Source: Maricaulis sp947259345 (GTDB lineage: Bacteria > Pseudomonadota > Alphaproteobacteria > Caulobacterales > Maricaulaceae). From it: a DNA stretch of 64,000 bases. Both the position numbers and the translations under genes were made by a program. Below the pieces are notes generated by a model. It made no database searches. It was not told where the DNA came from and worked only from the letters and a program-made list of their open reading frames with translations. Below are positions 54,145 through 62,881 of the stretch, piece by piece; the first letter of the stretch is position 1, and each line of letters begins with the position of its first letter. Where the stretch lies: contig OZ244254.1 in the NCBI GenBank assembly GCA_965217205.1, positions 3,162,001 to 3,226,000 on the forward strand, given 5' to 3'.

Positions 54145-54966
54145 ATGGATGCACGTTTGATGAATGGCGCCGGCAATCGGTTCATCCTTGCCGATCTGCG
54201 CGGGCGGGCCGCCCCCTTCAATCCGTCCCGCGACGCGGTGAGAGCGATGGCGCACGACCATCATTTCGATCAACTCCTTGTGCTTGAGGACAGCGACAGC
54301 GCCGACGCCTTCATGCGGATCTGGAATGCCGATGGTGATGAGGTCGGAGCCTGCGGCAACGGAACCCGCGCGGCCGCCTGGGCAATGATGCAGCAAACCG
54401 GCGCCAGCGCTGCAAGCCTGGGCACTGCAGGCGGCCTCCTTCACGCCAGCGACGCTGGCCCGATGACGGTGAGCGTCGACATGGGGCGGCCGCGTCTCGA
54501 CTGGCAGGACATTCCGCTGGCCCGTCCTATGGATACGGTTCGGCTCGACTATGCCTGCGAGGCCGACGGATTGCGCATCGAGGCGCCCGGCGCCGTTTCC
54601 ATGGGCAATCCGCACGCCGTCTTCTTTATCCGGGATGTCGAAGCCCTGCCCGTGGCTCGCTTGGGCCGCGAGGTGGAGCTGGACCCGCTCTTCCCGGAAC
54701 GCGTCAATGCCGGCTTCGCACAAATTCTTGATGCCCGACACATCCGCTTGCGGGTCTGGGAGCGCGGCGCCGGGATCACTGCAGCCTGCGGCACCGGGGC
54801 CTGCGCCGCGCTGGTGGCCGCCCATCGCCGGGGTCTGGCCGAACGCAAGGCGTCGGTCATGGCCGATGGCGGCGAGCTGTTCGTGGAATGGCGGGAGGAC
54901 GACGACCATGTCATCCTCACGGGTCCGGTCGAGGATGAGGGTCCCGTCACCCTCCATCTGGACTAG
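54145..54966 (+). CDS. dapF: Diaminopimelate epimerase
   Basis: 273 residues. It interconverts LL- and meso-diaminopimelate for lysine and peptidoglycan synthesis without a cofactor. The two catalytic cysteines are Cys70 in GACGNGTRAA and Cys215 in TAACGTGACAAL. The N-terminal half-motif MNGAGNRFILADLRG and SMGNPHAVFF are conserved. GGAGCCGTT precedes the ATG. In many alphaproteobacteria dapF is next to miaB-type or rlmN-type genes; here rlmN is 8 kb away. Confidence 0.95.
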   Translation: MDARLMNGAGNRFILADLRGRAAPFNPSRDAVRAMAHDHHFDQLLVLEDSDSADAFMRIWNADGDEVGACGNGTRAAAWAMMQQTGASAASLGTAGGLLHASDAGPMTVSVDMGRPRLDWQDIPLARPMDTVRLDYACEADGLRIEAPGAVSMGNPHAVFFIRDVEALPVARLGREVELDPLFPERVNAGFAQILDARHIRLRVWERGAGITAACGTGACAALVAAHRRGLAERKASVMADGGELFVEWREDDDHVILTGPVEDEGPVTLHLD

Positions 54967-55072
54967 ACCCGACAGGGCCATGCACACAGGTGTGAGTTTC
55001 GCGGTTGGCAAAACCTCATATTATCCCTGAACTGGTCGCAAAGGGGCCGCGTTTCGGGGGGAAACACTCAAC

Positions 55073-56377
55073 ATGACATTCAAGGCAATCACGCTCGCCG
55101 CCATTCTGACCAGTCTGGCAACCGGATCCGCGCCCGCCCAGGACACCGAAGCCGAGGCGCCAACGCCGCAATCCATCGCGCTGGAAATGTTCGCCGAAGC
55201 AAGCAATTCCCTGCGCGCTGGCGATACCGAAACCGCCCGCCGCCTGATGCTCGCAGCGCTCGACATCAAACCGGCTCACCCCGCCGTCCTGCGCGCCCTT
55301 GTGACTATCGCCACCCGCGCCGAACGCGCCGATGATGCCTTCACGGCGCTCGACTGGACGGTCGAGGCCGGGCTGACCTTCGAACCCGCGGACGAAACCC
55401 TGAACCTGCTGGAGGCCGCCGACACGGACCGGCTTTCCACGATCATGGCAGCGCTTGCGGCGAACGGAGAGCCGGTTGGTGCGGGCGAGGTTGTTGCCCG
55501 TATCGATCGCCCGGATGCACTGATTGAAGGCGTGGCGGTGGATATCGAAACAGACCGCATCTTTGTCTCTTCCGTCGCCGCGCGCGAAATCCTGCTGCTG
55601 GAGCCCTTTGCTCGCGACGAGCCGGTGGTTTTCGCGGATCGCGATGACGGATTATGGTCTGTCTTCGGCCTCTTTGTGGATGATCGGACCCGCATGCTCT
55701 GGGCCGCGTCAGGCACAGTGCCGCAGACTCCGCTCGAAGCGGGAGAGGCAGACGGCACGGCCCTGTTCGCCTTCGACATGATCACCGGCGATCTCCACCG
55801 CCGCTACACGATTGACGGTGCGGTCCAGATGGCCGACTTCGTGGTTCGCGACGGCAGCGCCTATATCTCCGACAGCCAGGCGCCGCGTGTCTATCGGCTC
55901 GATAATGTATCCGGCGAACTGGAAGTGCTGGCAGAGGACCCGCGCTTCGTCAGTCTGCAGGGTGTCGCCCTGGCGCGTGGCGCCCTTTATGTCGCTGATT
56001 ACTCGCTGGGCATTTGGCGGATCGACCTGATGGATGGCAGTGCCAGCCTGGTGCGCGCCTCCGATATCAGCCTGATCGGCATTGACGGACTTCGACAGAC
56101 CCGCGACGGGCGGCTGATTGCCGTGCGCAACGGGGCGCGACCCCACCAGGTGATGGCGATTGACCTCGACCCGACCGGCCGCGAGGTGGCGAATGTCGAG
56201 GTCCTGTTGCGTGGTCACCCTTCCATGCAAGGCAATACCGAGCCGACATTGGTCGATCTGGCCGATGGCCGGGCCTGGGTCGTTAGCAATGCCGCCTGGC
56301 CGCTCTTTCCCGCGGATGGCGCCGTGTCGGAGGAAGCGCGGCCGGCCACGGCGATTGTCGAGCTGGATCTGCGCTGA
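55073..56377 (+). CDS. Secreted TPR-like plus beta-propeller protein, unknown
   Basis: 434 residues. Signal peptide MTFKAITLAAILTSLATGSAPA. Residues about 35-105 form TPR-like helices (EMFAEASNSLRAGDTETARRLMLAALDIKPAHPAVLRALV). From about 130 there are repeated strands of a six-bladed, SMP-30/NHL-like propeller: LIEGVAVDIETDRIFVSSVA, ADFVVRDGSAYISDSQAPRVYRLD, LQGVALARGALYVADYSLGIWRID, GIDGLRQTRDGRLIAVRNG. No catalytic residues can be assigned. Single gene, probably periplasmic. Confidence 0.78.
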   Translation: MTFKAITLAAILTSLATGSAPAQDTEAEAPTPQSIALEMFAEASNSLRAGDTETARRLMLAALDIKPAHPAVLRALVTIATRAERADDAFTALDWTVEAGLTFEPADETLNLLEAADTDRLSTIMAALAANGEPVGAGEVVARIDRPDALIEGVAVDIETDRIFVSSVAAREILLLEPFARDEPVVFADRDDGLWSVFGLFVDDRTRMLWAASGTVPQTPLEAGEADGTALFAFDMITGDLHRRYTIDGAVQMADFVVRDGSAYISDSQAPRVYRLDNVSGELEVLAEDPRFVSLQGVALARGALYVADYSLGIWRIDLMDGSASLVRASDISLIGIDGLRQTRDGRLIAVRNGARPHQVMAIDLDPTGREVANVEVLLRGHPSMQGNTEPTLVDLADGRAWVVSNAAWPLFPADGAVSEEARPATAIVELDLR

Positions 56378-56383
56378 TCCGGC

Positions 56384-56761
56384 TCAGCCGGTTTCACCAA
56401 GACTCAGCCCAACGCCACAGGCCTGGCGGATGACGATATCTGCCGCGCGTGCCCTCTGCTCCAGATGCGCCAATTCTTCCGCCGTAAAGCGTTCGTGCAA
56501 TGGCTCCGGCCCCGCCAAGGCCGGATCCTGGCTGATACGGCCGAGATCGGGCATCGCCGTGCCCAACACGCTGAGCTGCTCATGGCTGAAACGGGAATTG
56601 GCCTCGCGGGAGATACAGGCACAGGTCGCTGTGTCGACACCTGCCCCCTCACAAGCCTGTTGAACCGGAGCTTCATCGGCATGGTCGAGCGCGCGTGCGC
56701 TGCCGGTCCAGAGAGACAGGCTCAACATGGCCAGCGGAATATAACGATTTCGCTGTATCAT
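56384..56761 (-). CDS. Small exported protein, unknown
   Basis: 125 residues with a signal peptide (MIQRNRYIPLAMLSLSLWTGSARA). The mature part has three clustered cysteines (QACEGAGVDTATCACI), a long helix-rich region and a final Cys (IRQACGVGL). GGGGGA precedes ATG 56761. Unknown function; faces the propeller gene tail to tail with a 6-base gap. Confidence 0.65.
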   Translation of the reverse strand: MIQRNRYIPLAMLSLSLWTGSARALDHADEAPVQQACEGAGVDTATCACISREANSRFSHEQLSVLGTAMPDLGRISQDPALAGPEPLHERFTAEELAHLEQRARAADIVIRQACGVGLSLGETG

Positions 56762-56916
56762 CACCGGTCCCCCCAATCCCCCAATCACGTAATCAGGCGT
56801 TTGACGCCCGTCCGCACGCGCCTATGCTCACACGTAGAGAGTCCGTCCCTTCGAAGCGAGCGTGACGAGTCATATTGAATGAGGCGAGGGACCGCCAGCC
56901 TTAAAAGGAGCCCGAC

Positions 56917-57444
56917 ATGAGGCGCGTTTTGATCACTTTGGCCGGCCTGGCCGTACTGGGCGGCTGCGCAACCCCGACGCCCTATCAGGCCGCGGACGAA
57001 AGCGGGCGCGGTTTTGCGGAGACCCGTATCGAGAGCAACCGGTACCGGATTTCTTTCGAGGGTAATTCGCTGACTGATCGCGAGACAGTGGAAACCTATC
57101 TTCTTTACCGCGCCGCCGAACTGACGGTCGAAAACGGCTATGACTATTTCACCGTCGTCAATCGCGCGACGGACGAGGATACCCGCGTCATGGCGTCCGG
57201 CATTGGCCGCTCGCCCTATACAGGTTTCTCGGTTCAATACGCCTATTTCCACCCCCGCTGGGGCTGGCGCGGATGGCATGATCCGTTCTGGGATGATGTC
57301 AGCTATCGCGAAAGCACCCGTTATGAAGCGAGCGCCGAGATCTATCTCGGTCGCGGCACCAAGCCGGACGACCCCAGCGCTTTCGGCGCGCGCGATGTCA
57401 TGTCCAATCTGGGCGAACAGATCGTCCGGCCGACCAGCGACTGA
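56917..57444 (+). CDS. CC0125/CC1285-type lipoprotein
   Basis: 175 residues with lipobox LGGC (Cys17; MRRVLITLAGLAVLGGCATPTPYQAA). The pattern ESGRGFAETRIESNRYRISFEGNSLTDRETVETYLLYRAAELTVENGYDYFTVVNR is characteristic of the caulobacterial CC0125/CC1285 lipoprotein family. The W-rich stretch HPRWGWRGWHDPFWDD is a low-complexity loop. Function unknown. Confidence 0.85.
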   Translation: MRRVLITLAGLAVLGGCATPTPYQAADESGRGFAETRIESNRYRISFEGNSLTDRETVETYLLYRAAELTVENGYDYFTVVNRATDEDTRVMASGIGRSPYTGFSVQYAYFHPRWGWRGWHDPFWDDVSYRESTRYEASAEIYLGRGTKPDDPSAFGARDVMSNLGEQIVRPTSD

Positions 57445-57468
57445 TACGCCAAACGACACACTGTTCTG

Positions 57469-57500
57469 ACGGGGCCGGCGGCAATCGCGGGCCCCGTTTT
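57469..57500 (+). terminator. Rho-independent terminator of the lipoprotein gene
   Basis: ACGGGGCC / GGCCCCGT stem with a 13-nt loop and four T. Confidence 0.82.
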
Positions 57501-57587
57501 CGTTCCGGTTTGCATCCCGTCACCCAAGATGCCGGATTGTCACGGTGCGCGGCGAAGCGTCGCGACCGGGCTCGAGCGCTTACCCTT

Positions 57588-57639
57588 GTGCTTGACACTC
57601 ATTCTCGGTCGCAATAGCGGGATAGTGATTTTCATTCTC
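57588..57639 (+). promoter_or_regulatory. Fur-box region upstream of the TonB-dependent receptor
   Basis: The 19-mer at 57621-57639 matches the Fur consensus GATAATGATAATCATTATC at 15 of 19 positions. A weaker element (57588-57606, 12 of 19) ends in the same CATTCTC. TTGACA at 57592-57597 is a possible -35. The main box ends 16 bases before the ATG, so Fe-bound Fur would repress. Confidence 0.72.
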
Positions 57640-57655
57640 ATGCCCGGGCCAGCCA

Positions 57656-59755
57656 ATGTTCAGTAAAGTATCCCTTCTGCTCACCACCGCACTCACCGTC
57701 AGCCTCGGGGCCGGCCACGCCGCCGCCCAGGAGGAGGATGCCGACGTTATCGAGATCAATGGTCGCTACCTGTCTCTCGATCAGCTGAACTCGGTCAAGA
57801 CACCGACCCCGGTCATCGACGTGCCGCAAAGCCTGTCGATCATCACCGACGCACAGATTGCCGAGCAGGGCTTCGTCAATTTTGGCGACATCCTGCGCTA
57901 CACGCCGGGCCTGTCGATCAGCCAGGGCGAGGGGCATCGTGACGCCATCAATATCCGCGGCAACCAGTCCACAGCCGACTTCTTCCTCAATGGCATTCGC
58001 GACGACGTCCAGTATTACCGCCCGCTCTACAATCTGGAGCAGGTCGAGATCCTGCGCGGCTCCAACGCTCTGCTCTTCGGTCGTGGCGGCGGGGGCGGTG
58101 TGGTCAATCGCGTCACGAAATCACCTGTGATCGGTGAAGCGTTTCAGGGCTATAGCGCCGCCATTGATACCTTTGGCGCCGGGCAGCTGACCGCCGACAT
58201 CAATCTGGATACCGGCGATCAGTCCGGTCTGCGCCTGAACGCCTTTGTCGAGGAGATGGCCAATCACCGCGACGCCTTCGCCGGCAACCGCTACGGCATC
58301 AACCCGACCGCCCAGATCGCGCTGGGCAATGAGACGACGCTGACCGCCTTCTACGAGTATCTTGATGACGACCGCGTCGTGGACCGCGGCGTCCCGTCCA
58401 TCGCCGTCCCGGGCGCTCCGGGGCGTCCGCTGGAGGGTTATGACAACACCTTCTTCGGCTCGCGCGACCGCAACCGGACAACGCTCCAGGCCCATACCTT
58501 CCGCGTCCGGGTGGATCACGAGTTCACTGATCAGCTGCGCGGCAATGTCACCGCCCAGTATGCCGATTACGACAAGGCCTATCAGAACATCTATGCGGCC
58601 GGTTTTGACCCGACGGTGACGCCGAGCCAGGTCACGCTTGACGGCTATCGTGACACGACGGCGCGGACCAATCTCATCGTCCAGGGCAATCTGGTCGGCG
58701 AGTTCCAGACCGGATCGATCGGGCATACGCTTCTGGTCGGTGGCGAGTTCGGGGACCAGGACACCGACAATGCCCGCACCGACAATCTCTTTGTCGCCAG
58801 CAATGACGACCAGATCACGATTGACTTCACCGATCCGCTCATCATTCCGGACTTCGACTTCGTGACCCCGGCGCGCGACCGCAGCTCGAGCGTCCAGTTC
58901 ACCTCATTCTACATCCAGGATCAGATCGATCTGACCGACACGCTGAAAGTCATGGTCGGGGCCCGCTTCGACCGCTTCGATGTGTCCGTCCTCGACCGCC
59001 AGGCAATCTCGGCGACCGATAATGGCCGCCGCGGCCGGGTCGATGAAGAGCTCTCTCCGCGCTTCGGGCTGATCTACAAGCCGGCTGAAAACATTTCCGT
59101 CTACGCCAGCTATTCGGAAACCTTCCTGCCCAGCGCCGGCGATCAATTCCTGACGCTGAGCACGACGACCGAAGATATCCAGCCGCAGACTTTCGAGAAC
59201 CGCGAGATCGGCGCCAAGTGGGACATCAATGCCGATCTGAGCTTTACCGCAGCCATCTTCCGGCTTGAACGCGGCCAGTTCACCACGGTCGACCCGGACG
59301 ATCCGTCGATCGTGACCACGGTCGCGGGCAGCACGACCGAGGGCTTCGAGCTCCAGCTGGTCGGCGAAATCACCGACGCCTGGAGCCTCAATGCCGGCTA
59401 CAGCTATCTCGACGGTGTCGTGGAAGGCGGCGGCTTTGACGGCAATTCCACCCGCCAGACGCCCGAACACATGCTGTCGTTGTGGAACCGCTATCAGATC
59501 AATGGCGAACTGGCCGTCGCACTCGGGGCCACCTATCAGGACGCCTCCTTCGTGCTCGAGAATAATGGCGTCGAGCTGCCGGGCTACACCCGCTTCGATG
59601 CCGCGGTCTTCTATGATCTCAGCGAAGCAACGCGCCTCCAGCTCAATGTCGAGAATCTGTTCGACACGGACTACTTCCCGGATGCGCATTCGAATTCGAA
59701 CATTTCGACCGGCGAGCCGCTCAATGCGCGCCTGTCGATCAGTCACGAATTCTGA
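57656..59755 (+). CDS. TonB-dependent siderophore receptor
   Basis: 699 residues. Signal peptide MFSKVSLLLTTALTVSLGAGHAAAQ. The plug domain begins with TPTPVIDVPQSLSIITDAQIAEQGFVNFGDILRYTPG and INIRGNQSTADFFLNGIRDDVQYYRPLYNLEQVEILRGSNALLFGRGGGGGVVNRVTK, the signature of the siderophore-receptor subfamily; a beta-barrel follows, ending INARLSISHEF-like with terminal Phe. No N-terminal STN signalling domain is present. The Fur-like boxes upstream support iron-siderophore uptake. No inner-membrane transporter lies next to it. Confidence 0.93.
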   Translation: MFSKVSLLLTTALTVSLGAGHAAAQEEDADVIEINGRYLSLDQLNSVKTPTPVIDVPQSLSIITDAQIAEQGFVNFGDILRYTPGLSISQGEGHRDAINIRGNQSTADFFLNGIRDDVQYYRPLYNLEQVEILRGSNALLFGRGGGGGVVNRVTKSPVIGEAFQGYSAAIDTFGAGQLTADINLDTGDQSGLRLNAFVEEMANHRDAFAGNRYGINPTAQIALGNETTLTAFYEYLDDDRVVDRGVPSIAVPGAPGRPLEGYDNTFFGSRDRNRTTLQAHTFRVRVDHEFTDQLRGNVTAQYADYDKAYQNIYAAGFDPTVTPSQVTLDGYRDTTARTNLIVQGNLVGEFQTGSIGHTLLVGGEFGDQDTDNARTDNLFVASNDDQITIDFTDPLIIPDFDFVTPARDRSSSVQFTSFYIQDQIDLTDTLKVMVGARFDRFDVSVLDRQAISATDNGRRGRVDEELSPRFGLIYKPAENISVYASYSETFLPSAGDQFLTLSTTTEDIQPQTFENREIGAKWDINADLSFTAAIFRLERGQFTTVDPDDPSIVTTVAGSTTEGFELQLVGEITDAWSLNAGYSYLDGVVEGGGFDGNSTRQTPEHMLSLWNRYQINGELAVALGATYQDASFVLENNGVELPGYTRFDAAVFYDLSEATRLQLNVENLFDTDYFPDAHSNSNISTGEPLNARLSISHEF

Positions 59756-59781
59756 TCGACGACCGGGTCGGAACCGATCGC

Positions 59782-59814
59782 AAAAAAGGCCGGAGCGTCA
59801 GCTCCGGCCTTTCC
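59782..59814. terminator. Bidirectional terminator after the TonB receptor and the SDR gene
   Basis: Perfect 10-bp stem AGGCCGGAGC / GCTCCGGCCT with a GTCA loop. Six A precede (T run for the minus-strand SDR gene) and TTTCC follows. Confidence 0.88.
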
Positions 59815-59836
59815 TGTATCGGGTCGGCGTCGACGC

Positions 59837-60619
59837 CTATTTCGGGGGCATGCGCGCGCCCGCATCCAGTCGGACGCATTCGGCGTTGATGTAGTCGGAA
59901 TGAACCATGAAGGCGACAAGATCCGCATATTCTTCCGGCGTGCCGAAGCGCTGCGGGAATTGCAGGTGCGAGGCCAGCGAGACTTTCACTTCCGGCGGCA
60001 TCTGCTGGTAGATCGGCGTCTCGAAGAAGCCTGGCAGGATGGTATTGACGCGAATGCCTTCCTTGGCGAGATCGCGCGCCATTGGCAGCGTCATGCCGTA
60101 GATGCCACCTTTGGAGGCGGCGTAGGCGACCTGGCCGATCTGCCCATCCTGGGCCGCAACCGAGGCCGTATTGACGATCACGCCGCGACCGGAGCCATCG
60201 ACCGGATCGAGCGACATCATGCCGGCGGCTGATTTCGAGGCGCACAGGAAAGAGCCGATCAGGTTGACGCCGATGACCGTCTGGAAGCCCTTGGCGGAAT
60301 GCGCGGAAATCTCGCCGGAAGAGGAGGAGCGGCGGGCTGTTTTCTCGGCCCAGCCGATCCCGGCGCAATTGACGAAGACACGTTCCTGGCCATGGGCGTC
60401 GCGGGCCTTGGCCAGACCGGCATCGACGCTGGCTTCGTCGGCCACATTGACCTGGCAGAACACGCCGCCAATCTCCTTGGCGACCGCTTCGCCCTTCTCG
60501 GCATTCATGTCGAAAATGGCCACTTTCGCGCCTTCGGCGGCGAGGCGGCGGGCTGTACCTTCGCCGAGACCGGAAGCACCGCCCGTGACAATGGCGGCAA
60601 TGGATGAGTCGAGTTTCAT
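59837..60619 (-). CDS. Short-chain dehydrogenase, 3-hydroxyacyl-CoA dehydrogenase type II-like
   Basis: 260 residues. The NAD-binding motif is VTGGASGLGEGTARRLA; the NAG motif is NCAGIG; the active site has Ser in VNTASVAAQDG and Tyr-x3-Lys in AYAASKGG. The overall layout (VIFDMNAEKGEAVAKEIGG, then the SSSGEISAHSAKGFQTVIGVNLIGSFL loop and LPGFFETPIY) follows the HSD17B10-like acyl-CoA dehydrogenases. GGGGAG precedes ATG 60619. The longer upstream frame is rejected because it overlaps the divergent peptidase gene. Confidence 0.88.
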   Translation of the reverse strand: MKLDSSIAAIVTGGASGLGEGTARRLAAEGAKVAIFDMNAEKGEAVAKEIGGVFCQVNVADEASVDAGLAKARDAHGQERVFVNCAGIGWAEKTARRSSSSGEISAHSAKGFQTVIGVNLIGSFLCASKSAAGMMSLDPVDGSGRGVIVNTASVAAQDGQIGQVAYAASKGGIYGMTLPMARDLAKEGIRVNTILPGFFETPIYQQMPPEVKVSLASHLQFPQRFGTPEEYADLVAFMVHSDYINAECVRLDAGARMPPK

Positions 60620-60778
60620 GAGACACTCCCCTTTATCGATGCCAGCGACATAGCGTGACGACCGGCAAAAGAAAATCCGCCACGGCGGCTGGCCTGCTGT
60701 GGAAATCCGGCTTGGGGGCTTGATGCGAGCGGTGCTAGAGCAATCGAACGCCTTTGAAACCGACACGGGATTGACGAT

Positions 60779-61642
60779 ATGAGCGGACGTTACGCCCTGG
60801 TGCTGCATGGTGGTGCCGGAACCCTGGCTGATCGCGATTACGCCAAGGAAATCGAGCATATGCGCGGCCTCGCCGAGGCAGCAAAAGCGCGCCTGGCCAT
60901 CGGCGCAAATGCCCTCGATATCGTCCAGGATATTGTCCGCGAACTGGAAGCTTCCGGCCTTTATGTCGCTGGCAAGGGTGCGTCGCCCAACAAGGCCGGT
61001 CGCTATGAGCTGGATGCCGCCATCATGGACGGCGCCACGCAGCGGGCCGGATCCGTCGCCTCGCTCACCGGCTTCACCAGTCCGGTCTCCGCCGCCCGCG
61101 CAATCATGGAGACCACGCCCCATGTCATGCTGGCCGGTCGCGGCGCCGAACGTTTTTGCGGCGAGGCGGAGCTGGAGCGCGTCGAAAGCGTGAATGACTA
61201 CTATACACCTGCCGCCGCGCCGGATGACCGCGCCATCGCGACCGGGACGGTGGGCTGTGTGGCGCTTGACATGGAAGGTCGCCTCGCCGCGGCGACCTCA
61301 ACCGGCGGGACGCTGAACAAGATGGAAGGCCGGGTCGGCGACAGCCCGATCATCGGATCGGGCTGCTGGGCTGACGGCCATGTCGCCGTTTCCTGCACGG
61401 GTCAGGGTGAGTTTTTCCTGCGCACCGCGACGGCCAAGGATGTCTCCGCCCGCATGCGCTATGGCCATCAATCCCTCGCCGATGCCGCTGCCGGCGCGCT
61501 CGCTGATGTTGGTGCCCTCGAAGGCGAGGGCGGCATCATCGCGGTCGACCGCGATGGCAACCTGGCCGCACCCTTCAATTCGCCGGGCATGAAACAGGCC
61601 ATGGTCCACCCGGACGGCCGCATCACCGCCGGCGTGCGCTGA
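60779..61642 (+). CDS. Isoaspartyl peptidase/L-asparaginase (Ntn hydrolase)
   Basis: 287 residues. Plant-type asparaginase precursor that self-cleaves before Thr157 (ATGTVGCVALD) to give alpha and beta subunits; the N-terminal Thr is then the nucleophile. LVLHGGAGT at the start, LDAAIMDG, and TSTGGTLNKMEGRVGDSPIIGSG and GQGEFFLR are conserved. It hydrolyses beta-aspartyl dipeptides and asparagine. The TrmH-like gene follows after 2 bases. Confidence 0.93.
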   Translation: MSGRYALVLHGGAGTLADRDYAKEIEHMRGLAEAAKARLAIGANALDIVQDIVRELEASGLYVAGKGASPNKAGRYELDAAIMDGATQRAGSVASLTGFTSPVSAARAIMETTPHVMLAGRGAERFCGEAELERVESVNDYYTPAAAPDDRAIATGTVGCVALDMEGRLAAATSTGGTLNKMEGRVGDSPIIGSGCWADGHVAVSCTGQGEFFLRTATAKDVSARMRYGHQSLADAAAGALADVGALEGEGGIIAVDRDGNLAAPFNSPGMKQAMVHPDGRITAGVR

Positions 61643-61644
61643 CC

Positions 61645-62178
61645 ATGTCGATCAAGCGGGGATATTTCGGGGTTGGCGCGGAAGGTATTTCCAAGCCGAT
61701 GAATCTGGGTGCCATCCTGCGCACCGCGCACGCCTTTGGCGGCAGTTTTGCCTTTACCGTGGATGCCAGTCACCAGGTGCGCGACGTCAATCGGGCCGAC
61801 ACGGCCAAATCGGTCGACCACGTTCCCTATTACGAATGGGACGGTGTTGAGGGCATGGCGCTGCCGTCCAATTGCCAGCTGGTCGGAATTGAATTGACCG
61901 ATGAAGCCATTGAACTGCCAAGCTTCCGTCACCCGCTGTGTGCGGCCTATGTTTTCGGCCGGGAGCGCGGCTCCCTGTCGGAGGAGATGCAGGCCAAATG
62001 CGCCCATATCGTCAAGATCCCGACCAAGTTTTGCGTCAATGTCTCGGTCGCCTGCGCGATCACGCTCTATGACCGCCAGATCAATTTCGGCGGCTTCGCC
62101 GAGCGTCCGCTCATGCCGGGCGGGCCGACGCTGGAAAGCCTGGCCGATGCGACGAAGAAATTCGGTATCCACCGGTGA
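61645..62178 (+). CDS. SpoU/TrmH-family RNA 2'-O-methyltransferase
   Basis: 177 residues, the trefoil-knot domain only. SPOUT motif 1 is MNLGAILRTAHAFGGSF; motif 2 is YVFGRERGSLSEE; motif 3 is IPTKFCVNVSVACAITLYDR. Many such short proteins are TrmL- or TrmH-like and methylate tRNA ribose; the target cannot be called. It is spaced 2 bases from the peptidase gene and is probably co-translated. Confidence 0.9.
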   Translation: MSIKRGYFGVGAEGISKPMNLGAILRTAHAFGGSFAFTVDASHQVRDVNRADTAKSVDHVPYYEWDGVEGMALPSNCQLVGIELTDEAIELPSFRHPLCAAYVFGRERGSLSEEMQAKCAHIVKIPTKFCVNVSVACAITLYDRQINFGGFAERPLMPGGPTLESLADATKKFGIHR

Positions 62179-62270
62179 AATCGGGGTCGGTCGAGCGATC
62201 TTAGGCCGGGATTAACCCTGCCATCATACCGCCATAGCCATGCCCTAGACGGCATTCCGCAAGCGTCTCC

Positions 62271-62795
62271 ATGAGGATGATCACCGTGTTGTTACGATCT
62301 GCCTGCCTCGCCTTCAGCCTCGCCACACTCACGACCGCCGGGGCGCAGGCCCAGGATGACCCGCAATTTCGCGGCGAGTACAGCGATTGGCGTGTATTCA
62401 CGCGCAATACCGAGGCCGGCTATTCCTGCTACGCGCTCAGCCGACCGACAGACAGTTCGCCGCGCGCCCATGAGCACGGCAATGTCTATTTCCTGGTCGC
62501 CAGCTGGCGATCGGGGGCGGTCGAGGACCAACCCTCGCTCCTGGTCGGCTATGATCTGCGCCCGACCAGCCCGCCGCAAGTCCGCGTCGGCTCCGACCGC
62601 TTTGACATGTTCGCCGATGGCCAGGAAGGCTTCCTCGACGATCTGGATGAAGAGGACGAGCTGGTCCGCGCCATGCGTCGCGGGTCGGCCATGCGGGTCT
62701 CCGCGACCACACTCGATGGCGTGTCGACGTCGTATGAGTTCTCATTGTCCGGGGTGACGGCCGCCTTGCAGCGCGTTGAAGCCCTCTGCAACTAG
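62271..62795 (+). CDS. IalB-like (invasion-associated locus B) exported protein
   Basis: 174 residues. Signal peptide MRMITVLLRSACLAFSLATLTTAGAQAQ. The family pattern DWRVFTRNTEAGYSCYALSRP, YFLVASWRSGAVEDQPSLLVGYDLRP and the closing SYEFSLSGVTAALQRVEALC are typical of PF06776. Alphaproteobacterial members are periplasmic and many are non-pathogenic; function unproven. Confidence 0.75.
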   Translation: MRMITVLLRSACLAFSLATLTTAGAQAQDDPQFRGEYSDWRVFTRNTEAGYSCYALSRPTDSSPRAHEHGNVYFLVASWRSGAVEDQPSLLVGYDLRPTSPPQVRVGSDRFDMFADGQEGFLDDLDEEDELVRAMRRGSAMRVSATTLDGVSTSYEFSLSGVTAALQRVEALCN

Positions 62796-62881
62796 CCCGG
62801 GCCCCCTGATCGCGATTCGGAATTGCCGCGCTTTTGTGATAGAGCGCGCGGCTTCGTTTGAATTGAGCTAGTCTGGCGACC

